From positions 1 through 6,236 of the forward strand of contig JAMOPP010000182.1 in NCBI GenBank assembly GCA_027064405.1: a DNA stretch of 6,236 bases, written 5' to 3'. Of the stretch, positions 1-5,430 are shown one piece after another. Within the stretch, counting starts at the first letter, position 1; the number at the start of each line of letters is the position of its first letter. The translations under genes were made by a program, and so were the position numbers. The notes beneath the pieces were generated by a model that was given only the letters and a program-made list of their open reading frames with translations, did not search any database and was not told the origin of the DNA. The stretch comes from Desulfurellales bacterium (GTDB taxonomy: Bacteria > Campylobacterota_A > Desulfurellia > Desulfurellales > Hippeaceae).

Positions 1-413
1 AAGGCTCTAATTATAAGCTTGATGATTTGAACAAAACCGGTGCAAAGGTTTCGGGAGGAACAAGAATTTATGACAATCCAACCCATCCATACAGTAAAGA
101 TTATGACGATATAGTTAAGACATACACCTTTGCCGAACTAAATAAATGGTGCAAAGATAATGGATATTCCAATAACAATGGTAGTGGCGGTGGCAATAAC
201 GGCAGTGGTACGGCGTTTTCAAATCTGGCCTCCTATGCCGCAGAGATAACGAAAGATTTTCCGAGCACACCCCCTAAAAAATCAGATTTGAATCTGCCTA
301 AGGGATATAAGTATAAGAAAAAAGGAAACAAGATAACAATTACTGATAGTAATGGAAAAAAAGCAACAATTTCATACAAACATGGTAAAGTAAAAAAAGT
401 AGAGGTGAAATAA
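1..413 (+). CDS. Partial 3' end of a hypothetical, possibly pilin-like protein
   Basis: The frame is open from the left edge (first full codon at 3) to TAA at 411-413, so this is the last 136 codons of a gene whose start is outside the window; the TTG at 27 is only an internal leucine. The visible part has three zones. First is a region containing DYDDIVKTYTFAELNKWC, which resembles the 'DDIV..y(t/s)..EL' stretch near the end of some pseudopilins. Then comes a flexible Asn/Gly/Ser linker (NNNGSGGGNNGSG). Last is a C-terminal segment very rich in lysine with alternating hydrophobic residues (KKGNKITI, KKATISY, KVKKVEV), which looks like short beta strands. No enzyme motif is visible. Lying just upstream of a prepilin gene, it may be a minor pilin or pilus-associated protein, but this is inference from one weak motif and its position. 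The family is not recognised. Confidence 0.8.
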   Translation, partial: GSNYKLDDLNKTGAKVSGGTRIYDNPTHPYSKDYDDIVKTYTFAELNKWCKDNGYSNNNGSGGGNNGSGTAFSNLASYAAEITKDFPSTPPKKSDLNLPKGYKYKKKGNKITITDSNGKKATISYKHGKVKKVEVK

Positions 414-436
414 AATGTATAAGCGAGTTCTAACCA

Positions 437-465
437 TTGACAAAATGTGGAAAAAGCGCTATTGT
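437..465 (+). promoter_or_regulatory. Predicted sigma-70 promoter of the prepilin gene
   Basis: A perfect -35 hexamer TTGACA (437-442) is followed after 17 bases by TATTGT (460-465), a 4/6 match to the -10 consensus. Transcription would begin near 472, giving an untranslated leader of about 50 bases before the prepilin ATG at 522. The perfect -35 and ideal spacing make it credible; the -10 is only moderate. Confidence 0.55.
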
Positions 466-508
466 CAGGTATGTAAGAATTGATGTTTATCATTTAAAAA
501 ATTTTATT

Positions 509-515
509 GGAGGTG
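509..515 (+). promoter_or_regulatory. Ribosome binding site that fixes the prepilin start
   Basis: GGAGGTG at 509-515 is a strong Shine-Dalgarno, six bases before the ATG at 522. It overlaps the in-frame TTG at 507, which therefore cannot be the real start. The true start is the ATG at 522. Confidence 0.85.
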
Positions 516-521
516 TTAGAT

Positions 522-1136
522 ATGTTGGGAAAAACAAATCTTAAAGGAAGGTCGGGTTTTACACTCATTGAGATGGCTATTGTGCTGGTGATTATCGGTT
601 TACTCCTTGGCTCTGTATTAAAAGGACAAGAGATGATTAAAAATGCCAAGATGAAAAGAATAAAAAGCGACATAGACGGCATAGTGGCGGCAACCTATTC
701 CTATCAAGATAGGTATAAATATTTGCCCGGAGATGATCCTATGAATAGAGTTGCTACTCCACCTGCAGGGTTTGGCGCTAAAAGTTGTACTCGTGGAAAC
801 GGTAACGGTTTATTTGATACAAACAAGGAGAGAATATGTTTTTGGCAGGAGCTTGCCGGTGCCGGATTTATCAGCGGTGATCCGTCGGTGCATAATGAAG
901 TAAAAGTAGCAAAAAGGACTCCTTTTGGCGGTAGATATCTTGTTAGATACGCCAACAACATAAATAGTTCTGGAAAAAGCGGAAACTATATTTATGTTGA
1001 GAATGTTCCTACTGAAATCATAAAATCATTAGATGAAAAATATGATGATGGTGTGTACAACACAGGCACTATTCAGTGTGATTATGATTATACTACGAGT
1101 AGAGCATATGCAGATATATACTGGTTAGCATTCTAA
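522..1136 (+). CDS. Type IV prepilin-like protein (class III signal peptide)
   Basis: A 204-residue protein with a classic prepilin N-terminus: a 12-residue basic leader (MLGKTNLKGRSG), cleavage expected between G12 and F13 in GFTLIE, glutamate at mature position 5 (E17), then a hydrophobic helix to about residue 35 (AIVLVIIGLLLGSVL). A prepilin peptidase would cut and methylate it at the inner membrane. The globular part has features common in pilin-like proteins of this type: LPGDDP (68-73), GNGNGLFD (92-99), FWQELAGAGFISGD (107-120) and a late DDGVYNTGTIQC (175-186). Cysteines lie at 89, 106 and 186; C89 and C106 could pair. Start chosen at 522 because of the Shine-Dalgarno at 509-515. It has its own promoter and is followed by an intrinsic terminator, separating it from the assembly operon downstream. 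It may be a major or minor subunit of that pilus; the sequence does not decide which, so no gene symbol is given. Confidence 0.93.
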   Translation: MLGKTNLKGRSGFTLIEMAIVLVIIGLLLGSVLKGQEMIKNAKMKRIKSDIDGIVAATYSYQDRYKYLPGDDPMNRVATPPAGFGAKSCTRGNGNGLFDTNKERICFWQELAGAGFISGDPSVHNEVKVAKRTPFGGRYLVRYANNINSSGKSGNYIYVENVPTEIIKSLDEKYDDGVYNTGTIQCDYDYTTSRAYADIYWLAF

Positions 1137-1167
1137 AAGTTAATTTTGATTGATTTGTGAGAAAAAT

Positions 1168-1203
1168 ATCGGCAGGCTTTCTCAGTCTGCCGATTTCTGT
1201 TTA
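1168..1203 (+). terminator. Intrinsic terminator after the prepilin gene
   Basis: An 11-bp stem pairs 1168-1178 (ATCGGCAGGCT) with 1184-1194 (AGTCTGCCGAT), with one G-U pair and a five-base loop (TTCTC). It is followed by a T-rich tract (TTTCTGTTT) to about 1203. It lies 31 bases after the prepilin stop codon and 41 bases before the next -10 box, so it should end the prepilin transcript and insulate it from the operon that follows. Confidence 0.85.
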
Positions 1204-1234
1204 AGTTTTCGATACATCTAATAACATTCTTTTC

Positions 1235-1262
1235 TTTACAAAACTAACCCTATGGATATAAT
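1235..1262 (+). promoter_or_regulatory. Strong sigma-70 promoter of the pilus assembly operon
   Basis: TTTACA (1235-1240, 5/6 match) is followed after 16 bases by a perfect TATAAT (1257-1262). The ATG of the ATPase gene is at 1269, seven bases after the -10 box, where transcription would be expected to begin. The mRNA would therefore have essentially no 5' leader. No good Shine-Dalgarno precedes the ATG, which fits leaderless initiation. Confidence 0.75.
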
Positions 1263-1268
1263 TTTTAT

Positions 1269-2150
1269 ATGAAAGATAGATTGCCGTTTTTTGGTTTAAG
1301 GGATGAGCCGTTTAGATTAACGCCGGATATTGAGTATTTTTACCCCTCAGAATCCCATAAAGAGACCCTTGAGCTTTTAAATTACTTTTTAAAAGACGGT
1401 GACGGCTTTTTTATGCTGATTGGCTACCCCGGAACGGGCAAAACCACGCTGATACGCAAATTCCTTGAAGGTCTCGATGAGAACTTTGAAGTAGCTTTGA
1501 TTGTTACGCCTATGCTGAAACCTATTGAACTTATCAAAACAATTCTTAACGATTTGGGAATAGAACCAAGAAACTCCGATCTATCCGAAAACTTACGCAT
1601 CTTCCAGGATTATCTTATAAAACTCGCACAGGATAATAAAAAACTTTTGCTTATTATAGATGAGGCGCAGAGTTTGCCCATAGAATCACTTGAACAGATA
1701 CGGCTTCTATCCAATATAGAGTTGCAAGACTCAAAGCCCCTCTATATTGTATTATCCGGTCAGCCCGAACTTGAAAAGATGGTAAAAAATCAGATAAGGC
1801 AACTCAATCAAAGGATAACCATAAGGTGCACACTAAAAGCGTTTAATAAACAGGAAACAGACGAGTATGTGAACTTCCGTGCGGCAAAGGCTGGCGGTTC
1901 AATTAAAATGACAAGATATGCTCAATCGCTACTGCATAGAGTTAGCAAGGGTATTCCTCGTAATATCAACAGCATAATGAAAAGGGCTATGATAATCTCA
2001 TATTCAAAAGAAAATAAGGCAATTTTGTATTCTGACATCAAGCAAGCTGCACATTCTTTGGACATAGAGCATAAAAACGGTTTAAAGTCTTTGATAGTTG
2101 TAATATTTTTTGTTATAATATTGGTGATGTTTTTTGTGTATGTAGGTTGA
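1269..2150 (+). CDS. mshM: ExeA/GspA/MshM-like AAA ATPase with C-terminal membrane helix
   Basis: A 293-residue ATPase of the ExeA/MshM family, inner-membrane assembly factors of type II secretion and MSHA-type pili. The N-terminus (FFGLRDEPFRLTPD, residues 7-20) is the family signature and shows that the start is right. Walker A is GYPGTGKT at 52-59 (K58), Walker B is LLLIIDEAQ at 126-134, a sensor-like LSGQPEL is at 162-168, and NQRITIR at 180-186 holds the likely arginine finger; all key residues are present. The last 20 residues (SLIVVIFF...VYVG, about 274-293) form a single hydrophobic helix and the protein ends there, so the ATPase would face the cytoplasm on a C-terminal anchor. ExeA itself continues past this helix into a periplasmic peptidoglycan-binding domain, which is absent here. 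It heads the operon, 68 bases before the next gene with no terminator between. The symbol is given by family and context; gspA/exeA-like is equally fair. Confidence 0.88.
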   Translation: MKDRLPFFGLRDEPFRLTPDIEYFYPSESHKETLELLNYFLKDGDGFFMLIGYPGTGKTTLIRKFLEGLDENFEVALIVTPMLKPIELIKTILNDLGIEPRNSDLSENLRIFQDYLIKLAQDNKKLLLIIDEAQSLPIESLEQIRLLSNIELQDSKPLYIVLSGQPELEKMVKNQIRQLNQRITIRCTLKAFNKQETDEYVNFRAAKAGGSIKMTRYAQSLLHRVSKGIPRNINSIMKRAMIISYSKENKAILYSDIKQAAHSLDIEHKNGLKSLIVVIFFVIILVMFFVYVG

Positions 2151-2218
2151 AAATATTAAGTTTAGGGTATCTCAACAATAAGGTTTCTTTTTATGGTGAA
2201 TTGAAATAGTGGGTTATA

Positions 2219-2641
2219 GTGGATATTAATAAAAGAAAGTATATTTTTATATCTGTTTCTTCGTTTTTGCTCTCAATATCGTTGATATTTTATATGATAA
2301 CAACAACAAAATTAGAAAAGATAACTGTCAGTATGAATCAACTTAATACAGAAATACAAAAAGAGAATCGTAACGAAGAAGAAATTAATAATTATTTACA
2401 CTACAAAAAAGAGTTTTCCAATAAAATTCGAGATATTAAAGTAGAGCCGATAAACATTAAAGCTACATTTGCTTCCTACAGTAGTTTATCGAAGTTAAAT
2501 AAGATTCTTGACAGCACATACAGCCAAGACGGTTTCTTTTTTTTGTCTGAGTTTTCACTTGAGCAAAACCATAAAAACGGGGAAAACAGCATAGAATTTG
2601 TTCTGCGTGGCAAAAAGGCAATTCTATTTTTTGGTGATTAA
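2219..2641 (+). CDS. PilO/MshJ-like bitopic inner-membrane protein
   Basis: A 140-residue protein. A short basic cytoplasmic tail (MDINKRK) is followed by one transmembrane helix (about 9-28), a polar, probably coiled-coil stretch (about 31-73, rich in K/E/N/Q), and a small C-terminal domain ending in IEFVLRGKKAILFFGD. This is the architecture of PilO/GspM/MshJ proteins, which dimerise with a PilN-like partner and link the inner-membrane platform to the PilP-like protein. The sequence itself is too divergent to assign by motif, so the call rests on topology and on its place between the ATPase and the PilP-like gene. The start is GTG at 2219; an in-frame TAG at 2207 rules out an earlier start, and only a weak GTGGG lies upstream. 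Its stop codon abuts the ATG of the next gene, so the two are probably translationally coupled. Confidence 0.72.
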   Translation: MDINKRKYIFISVSSFLLSISLIFYMITTTKLEKITVSMNQLNTEIQKENRNEEEINNYLHYKKEFSNKIRDIKVEPINIKATFASYSSLSKLNKILDSTYSQDGFFFLSEFSLEQNHKNGENSIEFVLRGKKAILFFGD

Positions 2642-3058
2642 ATGAAACATTATTTTTCTTTTGCAATTTTGTTTATAGCTCTTATCGTTGCATATTTTTT
2701 TGCCTCATATTTTGATAGCAATATTAATTTTTCCGTTCCGCATATCGCTTCAATTGAAATGCCAAAATTTGAAAAGAATAATAAAGATATAAAAGGCAAC
2801 ATAAATATAGATGCATTCAGAAATAATAATGCATTTAACCCGCATTCTCTTGGAAAAAAAGAATATAATTTAATCCTTAATATGATTTATATAGGCGGAA
2901 CAAGCAAATCTTGTGTAATTAACGGACTTTCTTTTAAAGAAGGTGAACATCGCGGCAATATAAAGGTTATTAAAATTGAAAGAAACAGGGTCTTTGTTAA
3001 GGTTAATAAAAAATTAAAATGGCTGAATTTAAAGGTGGTGGCTAATGAAAAAAGTTAA
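2642..3058 (+). CDS. PilP/MshK/GspC-like periplasmic protein
   Basis: A 138-residue protein with an N-terminal membrane anchor (about 4-22), a polar linker (about 25-72), and a C-terminal domain (about 74-132) of the pattern YNLILNMIYIGG...SCVINGLSFKEGE...IKVIKIERNRVFVKVNKK...LNL. This matches the small beta-rich HR/PilP fold of GspC, PilP and MshK: an 'L.L.gI' strand, a 'saiIng..y..Gd' turn, then 'V..I....V.v' strands. Such proteins touch the periplasmic N-domains of the secretin and join it to the inner-membrane complex. PilP is usually a lipoprotein; this one has no lipobox and seems held by a helix, as in GspC. The ATG directly follows the previous stop codon (0 nt), with GGTG five bases upstream inside the preceding gene. 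Its 3' end overlaps the secretin gene by 14 bases, as expected for a functional pair. Confidence 0.75.
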   Translation: MKHYFSFAILFIALIVAYFFASYFDSNINFSVPHIASIEMPKFEKNNKDIKGNINIDAFRNNNAFNPHSLGKKEYNLILNMIYIGGTSKSCVINGLSFKEGEHRGNIKVIKIERNRVFVKVNKKLKWLNLKVVANEKS

Positions 3059-4514
3059 TATAATAATTATTACACTTATGATTTTTCTTATATCAGGGTG
3101 CGGTAGCGAGCAACACAATATAAGAAAAGCACAACCCTCAGCGGTAGAGAAATATTTAAGAGCCGATAAGCCGGTGAATTTTAATTTTAAACCTTTAAAG
3201 AAAAAAATAAGTATCCTGGATTTGGAAAAAGTGAGTTTAAGTGCAAAAGCAATATCCTACAAGGATGCAATAGTGCAAATTTTGAAGTCTAAATCACTAA
3301 ATGTGGCTTTTGATAACAGACTTGATAAATATGTTCAAAATCAGACAATTAATATATCCTTAGACAATGTTTCGCTCAGAAATGCTTTAAATACGATAAC
3401 GGGTATAGCAGGCGTCTCCTGGGAAAAGCGTCAAAAAACCGTATGGATAACACCCTTTGAAAGTAAGATTTATGACATAGGTTTCTTAGGTGTAGTGCGT
3501 TCGTCAAAAGCTACACTTGGCGGAGATGTGTTGGGAGGCTCGAGCGGAAGCTCAGATGATAATGATGTTACATCTCCTTTACAGGGAAGTTTTACACTCG
3601 AATCGTCGAGTAATACGAAAAAGGGCGATATCTACAAAGTTCTTGAAGATAATATCAAAAATATGCTTTCTGCAAATGGACATTTCACCCTTGATCAATC
3701 AAGCGGGATTCTTATGGTTACCGATGAGCCTAACAGAATTAAGCTCGTTACAAAATATATAAATGCAATATCAAACAGCTATAAAAGACAGGTAATGATT
3801 GAGGCGAAAATTATAGAGGTTAATCTTACAAAAAATTGGCAACTTGGAATAGACTGGAATGTTTTGGCAAGAACGGTGAACTTGGGTCAACGAACAATTG
3901 ATTTTGGGAACAGTATTCCTGCAATGGTATTCAACATAAACAAAATAAAAGCCAGCCGACAGTTCAATGCAACAATTAATGCACTTTCCAAATTCGGTTC
4001 TCTAAAACTTGTCAGCGAACCCCACCTTAGAGTTATGAACGCACAGCCAGCCATACTTTCGGTTGGAAGGTCGGTAAGTTTCATAAAAAAAATAGAGGTA
4101 ACGACAGAAACAGTCTCCGGAGGAACATCAACAACAACGCCAACCGTAGATATATCATCTATTTTTGACGGGATTGTTTTTGGTATAACACCTTTTATTA
4201 AGGAAAACGGAAAGGTTCTTTTAAGGATTGTGCCTATAAAAAGTAAACTTGTTTCTCTTGATGAAAAGGAGGTGGACGGAAACACATACACCCTTCCAAC
4301 TGTGGATTTAAGAGAAGCGAGCACGGTTGTTAATGTTGAAAGTGGAAATATTATTGCAATTGGCGGTCTTGTGAGTAAAACCAAACAGCGAAACAACAGC
4401 GGTGTACCCTTTTTGTCGGATTTGCCGATTTTCGGCTCAACATTTAAACAACAGGAACATCTTTCCAATAATGTTGAACTTGTAATATTACTCAAACCTA
4501 TCGTATTACATTGA
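3045..4514 (+). CDS. mshL: MSHA-type secretin lipoprotein (MshL/PilQ family)
   Basis: A 489-residue outer-membrane secretin. It has a lipoprotein signal (hydrophobic stretch, then ISGC with the lipidated cysteine at C19). An STN/N0-like domain follows at about 70-136 (DAIVQILKSKSLNVAFDN...INISLDNVSLRNALNTI). A Gly/Ser/Asp-rich segment lies at 159-176, then an N1/N3-like domain at about 190-245 (VTDEPNRIKLVTKYI). The secretin core runs from about 248 to 488, starting RQVMIEAKIIEV. It includes the family signature VPFLSDLPIFGSTF (454-467) and the closing strand NVELVILLKPIVL (476-488). The protein would form the multimeric pore through which the pilus leaves the cell. The start is ATG at 3045, with AGGTGG six bases upstream, inside the end of the PilP-like gene. 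The STN plus secretin layout, with an ExeA-like ATPase and a TPR gene as neighbours, points to MshL rather than PilQ. No AMIN domains are visible, unlike many PilQ proteins. Confidence 0.93.
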   Translation: MKKVNIIIITLMIFLISGCGSEQHNIRKAQPSAVEKYLRADKPVNFNFKPLKKKISILDLEKVSLSAKAISYKDAIVQILKSKSLNVAFDNRLDKYVQNQTINISLDNVSLRNALNTITGIAGVSWEKRQKTVWITPFESKIYDIGFLGVVRSSKATLGGDVLGGSSGSSDDNDVTSPLQGSFTLESSSNTKKGDIYKVLEDNIKNMLSANGHFTLDQSSGILMVTDEPNRIKLVTKYINAISNSYKRQVMIEAKIIEVNLTKNWQLGIDWNVLARTVNLGQRTIDFGNSIPAMVFNINKIKASRQFNATINALSKFGSLKLVSEPHLRVMNAQPAILSVGRSVSFIKKIEVTTETVSGGTSTTTPTVDISSIFDGIVFGITPFIKENGKVLLRIVPIKSKLVSLDEKEVDGNTYTLPTVDLREASTVVNVESGNIIAIGGLVSKTKQRNNSGVPFLSDLPIFGSTFKQQEHLSNNVELVILLKPIVLH

Positions 4515-4520
4515 TTGCAT

Positions 4521-5375
4521 ATGAGTAAACTCTACGACGCAATTTCAAACATAGAATCAAAACGGTCTAAAAAAGACGATATTCCTAAATTTAATAAAAA
4601 ACACAAGCCACCGTATTTTTTAATTATCGTTACCGTTGTCTTTGTCGCTGTTTTATTTGTATCTGCAATCATTATAAAAAGTCGTATTGTTGATGTTAAA
4701 CATAAAGAAATTGCTCATAAAAAGAGCGTTGAACTTGTTTTTGACAACAAAACAAAGCAGAAAAAAAGTGCTGTTAAAAAAATTATAAAAAAGCCAAAGC
4801 TTGCGACTGATTTAAAAACAAAATACATAACTGAAAGAGCTATAAAAAAACCCGATATTGTTAAAGTGAAAAAGAACAATACAAAAATAATGGAACAAAG
4901 TAACGGAAGGATAGAGAATAAAGAGGTTAAGGCTACAGTTGCTATTAAAAAAAATGAAGATAAAGAGAAAGATATTAAAAGCAGCCCTGTAGCAAACAGT
5001 GCAGTGATAAAAGCAAAAAGCGATGTAAACAAATTGCTGAATGATACTGAAAGCTCTAATGATGAGATTGCTATTTCAGCTTATAAAAAGCTTATACGGC
5101 GTTTCCCTCGCAAAATAGAACTCTATAATAATTTATCGGTGCGATATATGAACGCCTCAGATTATAAAGATGCCGCAGAAGTGCTTAAAAAGGCATTACA
5201 AATCAAGGATGATCAAGATTTAAAGATTAACTTAACAATAGCCTACATTAAAATGCATAATTATAAAATGGCAAAAAATACAATAAAAACTATTGCGCAA
5301 CCTAAGGGTAAAAATATAGACATAGTTAATAATATTAATGATTTCTTAAACAGCCAAAAATTGCCGAGAAAATAA
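4521..5375 (+). CDS. TPR protein with N-terminal membrane anchor (MshN-like)
   Basis: A 284-residue protein: a cytoplasmic basic tail (MSKLYDAISNIESKR...), one transmembrane helix (about 31-53, YFLIIVTVVFVAVLFVSAII), a long lysine-rich disordered stalk (about 54-165), and a helical C-terminus (about 182-276). The C-terminus carries at least two tetratricopeptide-like units, AISAYKKLIRRFP...ELYNNLSVRYMNASDYKDAAEVLKKALQI and DLKINLTIAYIKMHNYKMAKNTI. This is the architecture of MshN, which follows the secretin and ATPase genes in MSHA clusters; TPR proteins there serve as periplasmic scaffolds. The start is placed at ATG 4521, six bases after the secretin stop. An in-frame TTG at 4515 is less likely. 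There is no clear Shine-Dalgarno, so translation probably depends on ribosomes finishing the secretin. It is the last gene of the operon; the next gene is convergent. Confidence 0.8.
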   Translation: MSKLYDAISNIESKRSKKDDIPKFNKKHKPPYFLIIVTVVFVAVLFVSAIIIKSRIVDVKHKEIAHKKSVELVFDNKTKQKKSAVKKIIKKPKLATDLKTKYITERAIKKPDIVKVKKNNTKIMEQSNGRIENKEVKATVAIKKNEDKEKDIKSSPVANSAVIKAKSDVNKLLNDTESSNDEIAISAYKKLIRRFPRKIELYNNLSVRYMNASDYKDAAEVLKKALQIKDDQDLKINLTIAYIKMHNYKMAKNTIKTIAQPKGKNIDIVNNINDFLNSQKLPRK

Positions 5376-5430
5376 AGACTATTTACGGGCACTGTAATTA
5401 ATTAATAAACCTTTAAACGCTTGATTTTAA

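Noticed and set aside
415..483. A 22-codon ORF (MYKRVLTIDK...CQVCKN) with an AGAGGTG Shine-Dalgarno-like sequence seven bases upstream
   Set aside because: The prepilin promoter at 437-465 lies inside it, and the Shine-Dalgarno-like bases are the last codons of the preceding gene. It is too short to judge by composition, and nothing in it is recognisable beyond one CxxC. It could be a leader peptide but is not supported.
507..521. TTG at 507 as the start of the prepilin gene
   Set aside because: It overlaps the strong Shine-Dalgarno GGAGGTG (509-515), which points to the ATG at 522 and gives a normal 12-residue prepilin leader.
2201..2229. TTGAAA-17 bp-TATTAA as an internal promoter before the PilO-like gene
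   Set aside because: The -10 box would lie inside the coding start (GTG at 2219), so a transcript from it would miss the start codon. Read-through from the promoter at 1235 explains expression.
3887..4495. A 202-codon minus-strand ORF inside the secretin gene
   Set aside because: It is fully antisense to the conserved secretin core, and its translation shows no domain or coherent topology; it is a shadow frame.
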